A stretch of DNA of 64,000 bases from QHWK01 sp035259385 (GTDB lineage: Bacteria; Acidobacteriota; Vicinamibacteria; Vicinamibacterales; CAVVIG01): positions 1 through 64,000 of the forward strand of contig DATFWL010000443.1 in the NCBI GenBank assembly GCA_035259385.1, written 5' to 3'. The translations under genes and the position numbers were made by a program. Every line of letters starts with the position of its first letter. Position 1 is the first letter of the stretch. The notes under the pieces are model-generated. The model ran no database searches and had not been told where the DNA came from. It worked only from the letters and a program-made list of their open reading frames with translations. Below, one piece after another: positions 1-8,559 of this stretch.

Positions 1-819
1 ATCTACGGCCAGGCGATGATCGGCGTGAAACAGAACCCGCAGACGAAGGCGCTCGAACTGAAGGACTGGTACGCGCCGTCGAACGCGTACTGGATGCGCA
101 AGCGCGATCTCGACTTCAACGCCTCGTCGCCGATCTTCGACTATCACGGCAAGGAATACCTCGTGTCGTCGAGCAAGGAGTGCCGGCTCTGGCTGCTCGA
201 CACGAGCAGACTCGGAGGCGACGATCACCGCACGCCGGCGTACCGCACGCCGTTGATGTGCAACGAAGAAGTGAATTTCACGATGGGCGTGTGGGGCGCG
301 CTCGCGACCTGGCAGGACGCCAACGACGTGCGCTGGATTCTCACGCCGTTCTGGGGACCGAAGCACCGGCAGTTCAAAGCCGAAATCGAGCACGGCCAGG
401 TGGTGTACGGCGCCGTCGCGGCATTCAGGCTGCAGGAGACCGGCGGGAAGCCGTCGCTCACACCGATCTGGATCTCGCGCGACATGTACATGGCGGAACC
501 GCCCGTCATCGCCAACGGGATCGTCTTCGCCTACGGCAGCGGCGAGAGCACGACGCAGCGCTGGCCGGAGCCGGGCCACGTCGGCGGCGCCGAAGGTCGC
601 ATTCAGGAGTCGACGCACGCCGTGCTGTACGCGCTCGACGCGCGAACCGGCGAGCAACTGTGGTCGAGCGGGGAACAGATCGTGTCCTGGAATCACTTCA
701 CCGGCCTGTCGGTGGCCAACGGCCGCGTCTACATCGATACCTTCGACGGCATGGTGTACTGCTTCGGCGCGCCGAACCTCCCGGCGGCGGCCTCGACCGC
801 TCAAGGCGCCAGGCAATGA
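1..819 (+). CDS. PQQ-like beta-propeller protein, 5' part missing
   Basis: The frame is open from base 1, so the start lies outside the window; 272 codons plus stop remain. The visible part has blade-like repeats: an interior LW-L-DTSR strand, a GALATW-D motif, and a final block reading ALDARTGEQLW-SSG followed by LSVANGRVYI and a YCFG ending, which is typical of PQQ_2/Kelch-like propeller repeats. The next gene ends with the same pattern (ALYAIEAASGKDLW, NVYLPGAD, YAFG), so the two are tandem paralogues. The stop overlaps the next start (ATGA at 816). Known members of this fold either bind PQQ or are plain propellers (BamB-like). No PQQ ligand set can be judged from this fragment. Confidence 0.75.
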   Translation: MYGQAMIGVKQNPQTKALELKDWYAPSNAYWMRKRDLDFNASSPIFDYHGKEYLVSSSKECRLWLLDTSRLGGDDHRTPAYRTPLMCNEEVNFTMGVWGALATWQDANDVRWILTPFWGPKHRQFKAEIEHGQVVYGAVAAFRLQETGGKPSLTPIWISRDMYMAEPPVIANGIVFAYGSGESTTQRWPEPGHVGGAEGRIQESTHAVLYALDARTGEQLWSSGEQIVSWNHFTGLSVANGRVYIDTFDGMVYCFGAPNLPAAASTAQGARQ

Positions 820-2489
820 ACCGTCCTGTTGCGCGCGCGCTGGTCTGCGGCGTCGTCGCCGCGTCTGTAGCCGCGGTTCTCGACGGTCAAGGCCGCGGCG
901 CCGTCGAGTGGACCACCAGCGGGTTCGACGCGCAGCGATCAGCGTGGATTCGCAACGACCCGCGCATCTCGGTCGAGGCGATGCGCAAGCCGGGCGCATT
1001 CGGTGCCTTCAAGTTCCTGTGGAAGCTGAAGCTCGAGCACGATCCGAATGCCGCCACGACGCTCACCGAACCAATCCTGCTCGATCGGCTGATCGGCTTC
1101 CGCGGATTCAAATCGATTGCCTTCGTCGCGACCGCTTCCGAGACGGTGCACGCGATCGACGTGGACTTCGGCACGCCGCTCTGGAAGTACCACGTCAACT
1201 ACTCGGCGAGTCCGCCGCCGCTGCTGGCTGGAACGCCCGCGTGTCCGGGTGGCTTGAGCGCTGCGCTCTCACGGCCGACGACGGTGGCGCCGTTCGCGTT
1301 CGCGGCCGGGGGCGGCGGGCGGGAAGGACGCTCGGGCGGCGGCGTCGGCGAACCGGGCCGCGGCGCGACGACGATTCCGGCCGCGGGGCGAGGTCGCGGC
1401 GGCGCGCCGCCGCCAGCGGTGCCCCCCGCGCCGAGTCCAGCCGTCGTCCCCGGATCGGCCGCGGCTGCTGCCAACCTTGCGCCCGGCGGGTTGCCGGGCG
1501 GCGCCCGGCAGGGAGGACCTGGCGGCGCTGGCGTCCCGTTCGTTCCCGGTGCCGATGCCGCGTACGTGGTCGGCAGCGACGGCTACCTCCATGCGCTCAA
1601 CGTCTCGAACGGCTGGGACAACATGACGCCGGCGTTGTTCCTTCCCGCGAACACGCGCGCGATGGGACTGATCATCGCGAGCGGCGCGAGCGGCGCGGCG
1701 ACGGCGTACGCGGTCACGACGCACGGCTGCGGCAGCCAGCCCGATGCGGTGTGGGCGATGGATCTCGCGAGCCCGAAGAAGACCGTCGTCGCGTTCAAAG
1801 CCGGCGGGGCGACGATCGCGGGAACGTCCGGGGTCGCTCTCGGTCGCGACGGCACCGTGTATGCGGCGACAACGGATGGTCCGACTGCGATGTCGAACGC
1901 GGTCTTCGCGCTGGAACCAGCGACGCTCAGGCCGAAGGCGTCGTTCGCGGTTGCGAAGGCCGATTTCCAGTCGTCGCCGCTGCTGTTTCAGTGGAAGGGC
2001 CGGGACGCGCTCATTGTCGCCGGACGCACGGAGCTGGTCGTGTTCGATGCCGCGTCGCTCCAGGCCGGCCCGGTCGCCGGCGCGTCGTTCGGGGCTCCGA
2101 TCTCGGAGTCGGCGGGTGCGCTCGCGAGCTGGGTGGATGCTGAGGACACACGCTGGATCGCCGTCGCGACGGCGCGCGCGATCCAGACGTTCCGGGTGGT
2201 CGAGCAGAACGGCCAGCTGGCGCTGCTGCCAGCGTGGACCTCGCGCGCGATCACCAGCCCGCTGCCGCCGTTCGTCGTCAACGGCGTCCTGTTCGCCGCG
2301 TCGGCCGGAACGCGTTCGGCGCCGGCGGTGCTGTACGCGATCGAGGCGGCGAGCGGCAAGGATCTCTGGAACAGCGGCCGCGCGATCGCGACGGCGGCTC
2401 GCGGCGGGTTGTCGGCCGGCGGCGGCAATGTCTACCTGCCCGGCGCGGACAGCACGCTGTACGCATTCGGGTTCGAGATCGAGAAATGA
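816..2489 (+). CDS. exported PQQ-like beta-propeller protein with Gly/Pro/Ala-rich insert
   Basis: 557 residues from the ATG that overlaps the upstream stop. Residues 1-25 look like a signal peptide, so the protein is probably periplasmic. Propeller-type strands run through most of the chain (for example DGYLHALNVSNGW, WAMDLASPKK, FALEPATLRPK, LYAIEAASGKDLW). Residues about 163-241 are a low-complexity Gly/Pro/Ala/Arg insert between blades. The early VDFGTPLWKY segment resembles a first blade. Its position between a paralogue and a c-type cytochrome suggests a periplasmic quinoprotein or electron-transfer role, but the family also includes non-enzymatic scaffolds. The stop overlaps the next start (ATGA at 2486), so the three genes are probably translationally coupled. 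Confidence 0.75.
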   Translation: MNRPVARALVCGVVAASVAAVLDGQGRGAVEWTTSGFDAQRSAWIRNDPRISVEAMRKPGAFGAFKFLWKLKLEHDPNAATTLTEPILLDRLIGFRGFKSIAFVATASETVHAIDVDFGTPLWKYHVNYSASPPPLLAGTPACPGGLSAALSRPTTVAPFAFAAGGGGREGRSGGGVGEPGRGATTIPAAGRGRGGAPPPAVPPAPSPAVVPGSAAAAANLAPGGLPGGARQGGPGGAGVPFVPGADAAYVVGSDGYLHALNVSNGWDNMTPALFLPANTRAMGLIIASGASGAATAYAVTTHGCGSQPDAVWAMDLASPKKTVVAFKAGGATIAGTSGVALGRDGTVYAATTDGPTAMSNAVFALEPATLRPKASFAVAKADFQSSPLLFQWKGRDALIVAGRTELVVFDAASLQAGPVAGASFGAPISESAGALASWVDAEDTRWIAVATARAIQTFRVVEQNGQLALLPAWTSRAITSPLPPFVVNGVLFAASAGTRSAPAVLYAIEAASGKDLWNSGRAIATAARGGLSAGGGNVYLPGADSTLYAFGFEIEK

Positions 2490-2971
2490 TGCGGGCGAGG
2501 GACCGGGTCGTGAATGAGCGGATGTTTGCGACGCTTGCCGTCTTCGCGGTGATCGTCGTCGCCGCGTCGACGGCGGCGATTCAGGACAAGTTTCCCGACG
2601 GCCCCGGCAAGGCTGAAGTGATGAAGGTCTGCAGCGGGTGCCACGACGCCGAGATCGTGCTCGCGAACCTGAAGACGCCGGGGGAGTGGGCGGAGACGCT
2701 GCAGAACATGGCGCAGCAGGGGGCGGAAGCGACGCCGGCCGAGTGGACGCTCATCGAGAAGTACCTCGATCTGAACTTTGCCCTCATCATGGTCAACAAG
2801 GCGGCGGCGGAGGAGCTCCAGCTCACGATGGACGTGACGCCCGAAGTCGCCGCTGCGGTGGTGAAGTACCGCAGCGAAAACGGTTCGTTCAAGTCGGTCG
2901 ACGACGTGAAGAAGGTCGCGGGGATCGACGCCGCAAAGGTGGACGCCCGCAAGAGCCGGTTCGTGTTCTGA
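2486..2971 (+). CDS. small exported c-type cytochrome with helix-hairpin-helix-like C-terminus
   Basis: 161 residues from ATG 2486; an in-frame ATG at 2519 would give a cleaner signal peptide (MFATLAVFAVIVV). A single heme-binding motif, CSGCH (Cys49, Cys52, His53), follows the export signal. The C-terminal third, with the pattern E-L--TMDVTPEVAAAVVKYR---G-FKSVDDVKKVAGID, reads like a ComEA-type helix-hairpin-helix repeat. Cytochromes of this shape often sit beside PQQ-propeller proteins and take electrons from them. The 4-nt overlap with the upstream gene supports such a pair. What it oxidises cannot be told. Confidence 0.75.
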   Translation: MMRARDRVVNERMFATLAVFAVIVVAASTAAIQDKFPDGPGKAEVMKVCSGCHDAEIVLANLKTPGEWAETLQNMAQQGAEATPAEWTLIEKYLDLNFALIMVNKAAAEELQLTMDVTPEVAAAVVKYRSENGSFKSVDDVKKVAGIDAAKVDARKSRFVF

Positions 2972-3024
2972 CGGCCGCCCGGTCCTGTTTTGCATCGCAG
3001 AACGCCCGGGCATTCCCCGACGGC

Positions 3025-3049
3025 CCGCCTCCGACGCCTGCAGAGGCGG
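3025..3049 (+). terminator. hairpin after the propeller/cytochrome operon
   Basis: CCGCCTC (3025-3031) pairs with GAGGCGG (3043-3049), giving a 7-bp GC stem with an 11-nt loop, 53 nt after the cytochrome stop. There is no T-run, so it is only a candidate terminator. Confidence 0.35.
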
Positions 3050-3190
3050 CTGCGGCGAAAGCGCCCGTCTGCGGCGCAGTTGGCGTGTCGCGGCGGGCAG
3101 GACCAGCGTCTTCCTCTGCGAAACAGTCTGGCTCCGGTTCTTGCCCCTTGATGCCCCGGGATCGGCACAGTATCGTCACGCGGGAGTCAC

Positions 3191-4405
3191 GTGGAAAGAC
3201 GCGCTGTTCAGGACGCGATTGACGCTGGTAAAGGCATGCTGCGGCTCGAGCCCGCGTGGGTGCCGCGGACGTTCATGGTCCCGGGACGGCGGCTGAGACT
3301 GCACCCTGACGACCTGTACGCGCTCGGCGGCCATCGCGGCGGCATCAACGAACGCTGGTTTTCCTCGACGACCAACGCGGACAACGGTCCCGGCACGCCG
3401 CCGGACGAAGGGCTGAGTCATGTCCGCGCGAACGGCGCACGCTTCCTGCTGAAAGACGCGGTCGCTGCCGCCGGCGATCTCCTCATCGGCGAGCGGACGA
3501 TGGCGCGTGACGGCGGCTGGAACCTGCTGTGCAAGTTCTTCGACAACCTCGGGCCGATCCCGCATCACATGCATCAGAGCGAGGAACAAGCCAGGCTGGT
3601 CGGGCGCCGCGGCAAGCCCGAGGCGTACTACTTTCCGCCGCAGTACAACCAGATCGTCAACGACTTCCCGTACACCTTCATGGGCCTCGAGCCGGGCACG
3701 ACGAAGGCCGACGTGCGCCGCTGTCTCGAGAACTGGCGCCGCGGTGACAACGGGATCCTCAATCTCTCGCGGGCGTTCCAGTTGCAGCCGGGCACCGGAT
3801 GGCAGATCAATCCGCGCATCCTGCATGCGCCGGGATCGCTCGTCACCTACGAGCCGCAGGTGAACAGCGACGTCTTCGCGATGTTCCAGTCCGAAGTGGA
3901 CGGCCGCATCGTGCCGTGGGAACTGATGACCAAGGACGTCCCGAAGGAGCATCACCACGATCTCGACTACCTCGTCGAGATGCTCGACTGGGACGCGAAC
4001 GTGAACCCGGAGTTCGCGAAGTCCAACCGCGTGTTTCCGTGTCCTGTGCGCCCCTTCGCGGAAAGCGAAGCCGACGGCTATCGGGAGCAGTGGGTCTGTT
4101 ACGGCACCGGCTACTACTCCGCGAAGGAATTGACCGTGCTGCCGAGGCGGACGGTCGTCGTCAAGGACGCAGCCGCGTACGGCCTCATCGTCGTACAGGG
4201 ACACGGCACGCTGGGCCCGCTCACCGTCTCGGCGCCGACGATGATTCGCTATGGCGACATGACCGAAGACGAACTGTTCGTCACCGAGGACGCCGCTCGC
4301 GCAGGGATCCGAATCGAGAACCGCAGCGACACCGACGGGCTCGTCATCCTCAAGCACTTCGGTCCGGGGAATCCCGACGCCGAACCGCTGCGGCGACGAG
4401 CCTAG
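3191..4405 (+). CDS. cupin / class I mannose-6-phosphate isomerase-like protein
   Basis: 404 residues from a GTG that follows GGGAG. The motif PIPHHMHQSEEQ (residues about 122-133) resembles the metal-binding cupin signature of ManA-like phosphomannose isomerases. A second candidate ligand is the His in RILHAPGSLVTYEPQ. A C-terminal cupin-like half (VVVKDAAAYGLIVVQGHG) follows. It opens the sugar operon 27 nt before the TIM-barrel isomerase. ManA-type enzymes interconvert aldose and ketose phosphates, so an isomerase or epimerase role in rhamnose or related sugar use is reasonable. The substrate cannot be read from the sequence, and no signal peptide is visible, so it is cytoplasmic. Confidence 0.65.
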   Translation: MERRAVQDAIDAGKGMLRLEPAWVPRTFMVPGRRLRLHPDDLYALGGHRGGINERWFSSTTNADNGPGTPPDEGLSHVRANGARFLLKDAVAAAGDLLIGERTMARDGGWNLLCKFFDNLGPIPHHMHQSEEQARLVGRRGKPEAYYFPPQYNQIVNDFPYTFMGLEPGTTKADVRRCLENWRRGDNGILNLSRAFQLQPGTGWQINPRILHAPGSLVTYEPQVNSDVFAMFQSEVDGRIVPWELMTKDVPKEHHHDLDYLVEMLDWDANVNPEFAKSNRVFPCPVRPFAESEADGYREQWVCYGTGYYSAKELTVLPRRTVVVKDAAAYGLIVVQGHGTLGPLTVSAPTMIRYGDMTEDELFVTEDAARAGIRIENRSDTDGLVILKHFGPGNPDAEPLRRRA

Positions 4406-4432
4406 GGCCGCATCTCCCGAGCAGAGGTCTCC

Positions 4433-5503
<1,071 letters not shown>

Positions 5504-5568
5504 GTCAGGTGGGCCGGGTAGGTGTGGTGGGTGGGATCCTGGGTCGGGCCTTAACCAGACAGGGGGCA

Positions 5569-5591
5569 GCGGTAGCGCCCGGTTTGGCCGA
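5569..5591 (+). repeat. diverged copy of the GGTAG...CCGG repeat
   Basis: Reads GCGGTAGCGCCCGGTTTGGC and two or three further bases. It is a degenerate relative of the exact repeat that starts 11 nt later, so the two form a tandem pair in this intergenic region. Confidence 0.45.
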
Positions 5592-5601
5592 ATCGTCATC
5601 A

Positions 5602-5627
5602 GCGGTAGTGTCCGGCTTTAGCCGGAC
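5602..5627 (+). repeat. 26-bp REP-like palindromic repeat, copy 1
   Basis: The core GTCCGGCTTTAGCCGGAC is a near-perfect hairpin (8-bp arms) preceded by GCGGTAGT. The whole 26 bp recurs as an exact reverse complement at 60278-60303. It lies between the isomerase stop and the Gfo/Idh/MocA start, where it could fold in the transcript. Confidence 0.75.
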
Positions 5628-5639
5628 TTGGGTAACCGC

Positions 5640-6800
5640 ATGAAGAGAAAACTGAACATCGGCCTGGTCGGCTACGGGTTCATGGGACGCACGCATTCGA
5701 ATGCGTTCCTGCAGGCGCCGCGGTTCTTCGACCTACCGTACGAGCCGGTCCTGAAGGCGGTGTGTGCCCGCAACGCCGACCGCGTGCGGTCGTTCGCCTC
5801 GAACTGGCGCTACGAGTCGATAGAGACCGACTGGCGCGCGCTGGTCGATCGCAAGGACATCGATCTCGTGGACATCGCCAGCCCGAACGATACGCATGCG
5901 GAGATCGCGGTCGCCGCGGCGCGGGCTGGCAAGATGGTGATGTGCGAAAAGCCGCTCGGCCGCAACGCAGCCGAAGCGGAGGCCATGGTCGCGGCGGTCG
6001 AAGCGGCGCGCGTGCCGAACTCGGTCTGGTACAACTACCGCCGCGTGCCTGCGGTCACGCTCCTCAAGCATCTCGTCGACCAGGGCCGTCTCGGCCGCGT
6101 GTTTCATTACCGGGCCCAGTTTCTCCAGGACTGGACGATCTCGCGCGATCTGCCGCAGGGCGGCGAGGGCCTGTGGCGGCTCGACGTGGCGGTGGCTGGC
6201 AGCGGCGTCACCGGCGATCTCCTCGCGCACTGCATCGATACGGCGCTCTGGCTGAACGGCGCGATCACCGACGTCACGGCGATGACCGAAACGTTCATCA
6301 AGGAACGCAAGCACACCCTCACCGGCCGCGTCGAGCCGGTCGGCATCGACGACGCGAGCGCATTCCTCGGTCGCTTTCAGAACGGATCGCTCGCGCTGTT
6401 CGAGGCGACGCGCTATGCCCGCGGTCACAAGGCGCTGTACACCCTCGAGATCAACGGCGAGCATGCGTCGGCGCGATGGGACCTGCACGATCTCCATCGG
6501 CTGCAGTGGTTCGATCACAAGGACGAAGGGCAGCTGCGCGGCTGGCGCAGCGTGCACATTACCGACGGCGATCACCCGTACATGAATCGCTGGTGGGTGC
6601 CCGGCCTGCAGATCGGCTACGAGCACACCTTCATCCACCAGTTCGCCGACTTCCTCGAGGCGGCGGGGAAGGGCGCGAACGCGGCGCCGACGTTCCGCGA
6701 CGCCCTCGCGACCGACCATGTCACCGACGCGGTGCTGAAGTCGGCCAGGAGCGGGCGCTGGGAATCGGTCGCCGTGTCGCAGCAGGCAGGTGCCGTGTGA
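5640..6800 (+). CDS. Gfo/Idh/MocA family oxidoreductase
   Basis: 386 residues from ATG 5640; a TTG at 5628 is in frame but inside the repeat and less likely. The N-terminal Rossmann motif GLVGYGFMGRTHS is followed by the family EKPLGRN signature (catalytic Lys) and by a DLLAHCIDTALWLNG segment typical of the C-terminal catalytic domain. These NAD(P)-dependent cytoplasmic enzymes oxidise or reduce sugar hydroxyls, often at C3. The gene overlaps the next one (GTGA at 6797). Being joined to a DUF1080 fragment and close to a TIM-barrel isomerase suggests a 3-keto-sugar step; this is inference from context. Confidence 0.8.
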   Translation: MKRKLNIGLVGYGFMGRTHSNAFLQAPRFFDLPYEPVLKAVCARNADRVRSFASNWRYESIETDWRALVDRKDIDLVDIASPNDTHAEIAVAAARAGKMVMCEKPLGRNAAEAEAMVAAVEAARVPNSVWYNYRRVPAVTLLKHLVDQGRLGRVFHYRAQFLQDWTISRDLPQGGEGLWRLDVAVAGSGVTGDLLAHCIDTALWLNGAITDVTAMTETFIKERKHTLTGRVEPVGIDDASAFLGRFQNGSLALFEATRYARGHKALYTLEINGEHASARWDLHDLHRLQWFDHKDEGQLRGWRSVHITDGDHPYMNRWWVPGLQIGYEHTFIHQFADFLEAAGKGANAAPTFRDALATDHVTDAVLKSARSGRWESVAVSQQAGAV

Positions 6801-7096
6801 CACGCACACTCGCGGCCCTCGTGATCATGCTGACCGCGACGGCGGCCGCGCAGCCGCCGTTCCCGCAGCAGAGCGCCGACGAGCTGAAAACCGTCGTCAA
6901 GACCAACGACTGGAACCACGTCCACATCATCGCGCGCGGCAACACGATCATCCAGATTCTCAACGGCAGCATGACCAGCATCGTCGTCGACGACGACTCG
7001 AAGAACCGGGCGCTTGGCGGGCTGCTCGGCTTCCAGATGCACGTCGGAGCGCCGATGAAGGTCGAGTTCCGCCGCATCTGCCTCAAGAACCTGTGA
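6797..7096 (+). CDS. short exported protein equal to the C-terminal end of DUF1080
   Basis: 99 residues from a GTG overlapping the dehydrogenase stop. A signal peptide (residues 1-20, ending A-A-A-Q) is followed directly by the block NDWNHVHIIARGNTIIQILN and a CLKNL end. This matches only the last quarter of the full-length DUF1080 proteins encoded at 20298 and 21710 (NDWNQLHIVAIGNQLTHLLN; WLKKL end). It therefore looks like a DUF1080 protein that lost its N-terminal two-thirds but kept export and coupling to its neighbours (the GTGA overlap with the kinase is intact). It may be a remnant or a minimal lectin-like beta-sandwich half. Confidence 0.6.
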   Translation: MTRTLAALVIMLTATAAAQPPFPQQSADELKTVVKTNDWNHVHIIARGNTIIQILNGSMTSIVVDDDSKNRALGGLLGFQMHVGAPMKVEFRRICLKNL

Positions 7097-8559
7097 GCGA
7101 CGCGTACCTCGCGTTCGATCTCGGCGCAGAAAGCGGCCGGGCCATCCTCGGACGCTGGAACGGCGGCACGCTGGAGCTCGACGAGATCCGCCGCTTCCCC
7201 AACGGGCCGATCGCCCAGAACGGATCGCTCTACTGGGACATCCTGCGGCTGTGGGCCGAGATGCGCCAGGCGCTCCAGGACGCGTCCGGCGTGCGGCTCG
7301 CGAGCGTCGGCGTGGACGGCTGGGGCGTGGACTATGCGCTGATCGGCGAGCGCGGCAACCTGCTCGAGAATCCGTATCACTACCGGGACGTGCGCAACGA
7401 AGGGATGATGGAGTCGGTGTTCGAGCGGGTCAGCCGCGACCGCATCTACTCCGTCACCGGCATTCAGTTTCTGCAGATCAACACGCTGTTTCAGTTCTAC
7501 GCGGCGTGCCTGCTGACGCCGAGGGTCGTCGACGCCGCGCACGCGCTCGTCACCGTGCCCGACCTGCTGAACTACTGGCTCGGCGGCCGACTCTGCTCCG
7601 AGTACACCGTCGCGACGACGACCCAGTTCGTCGATGCGCGGTCGCGGACGTGGGCGAGGCGCCTGCTGGAGGAAATCGGGCTGCCGACGCGCGTGCTGAT
7701 GGAGATCGTGCAGCCGGGGACGGTGATCGGCGCGCTGCGCGCGGATGTCTCGGCGGCGCACGAAGGGACGCCAGTGGTCGCGCCCGCCTGCCACGACACC
7801 GGATCGGCGGTTGCGTCGGTGTGCGCCGGCGGCACCACCGCGTTCATCAGTTCCGGCACCTGGTCGCTCCTCGGCACCGAGATCGACGCACCCGTGATTA
7901 CCGCCAAGGCGCGCGACCTCAACTTCACCAACGAGGGTGGCGTCTGCGGCACGATCCGTCTGCTCAAGAACATCGGCGGCCTGTGGCTGCTGCAGGCATG
8001 CCGGCGAACGTGGGAGAAGGACGGCGGCGTTGACTATGAGACGCTGCTCGCCGCGGCGGCCGACGATCGGCTCGCGTTCACGTCGCTGATCGATCCCGAT
8101 CACCACGGCTTCCTGAATCCGGCCAGCATGCCGGCGCGGATCGCCGAGTACTGCCGCTGCACCTCGCAGCCGGAGCCGTCCGGTCCCGCCGCGTACACCC
8201 GCACGATCCTCGAAAGCCTCGCGTTGAAGTACCGCGTCGTCCTCGAGCAGCTCGAGGAGCTGACCGGACGGCGCGTCGAACAGATCAGGATCGTCGGCGG
8301 CGGATCGCGGAACCGGCTGCTGAATCAGTTCACGGCCGATGCCACCGGGCGCGTGGTGGTTGCCGGCCCCGTCGAAGCGACGGCGCTCGGCAACGTCGCG
8401 CTGCAGATGCTCGCGACCGGTGCCGTGCGATCGCTCGGCGACGCGCGGGCGATCATCGAGCGATCGTTCCCGACCGAGCGGTTCGAGCCGGCGCACACCG
8501 ATCGGTGGGACGCGCAGTATCGCCGCTTCGTCGATTACCTGGAGTGCACCTGTGCCTGA
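7093..8559 (+). CDS. rhaB: rhamnulokinase
   Basis: 488 residues from a GTG overlapping the preceding stop. FGGY-kinase features are clear: FDLGAESGRAILGRW at the N-terminus (phosphate-1 loop), VGVDGWGVDYALI with the substrate-site Asp, NPYHYRD typical of rhamnulokinases, CHDTGSAVASV, SSGTWSLLGTE, and the C-terminal IVGGGSRNRLLNQFTAD adenosine motif. It phosphorylates L-rhamnulose to L-rhamnulose-1-phosphate with ATP in the cytoplasm. The length is normal for the family (about 480-490). Its stop lies 8 bases inside the next gene, so kinase and aldolase are made together. Confidence 0.92.
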   Translation: MSDAYLAFDLGAESGRAILGRWNGGTLELDEIRRFPNGPIAQNGSLYWDILRLWAEMRQALQDASGVRLASVGVDGWGVDYALIGERGNLLENPYHYRDVRNEGMMESVFERVSRDRIYSVTGIQFLQINTLFQFYAACLLTPRVVDAAHALVTVPDLLNYWLGGRLCSEYTVATTTQFVDARSRTWARRLLEEIGLPTRVLMEIVQPGTVIGALRADVSAAHEGTPVVAPACHDTGSAVASVCAGGTTAFISSGTWSLLGTEIDAPVITAKARDLNFTNEGGVCGTIRLLKNIGGLWLLQACRRTWEKDGGVDYETLLAAAADDRLAFTSLIDPDHHGFLNPASMPARIAEYCRCTSQPEPSGPAAYTRTILESLALKYRVVLEQLEELTGRRVEQIRIVGGGSRNRLLNQFTADATGRVVVAGPVEATALGNVALQMLATGAVRSLGDARAIIERSFPTERFEPAHTDRWDAQYRRFVDYLECTCA

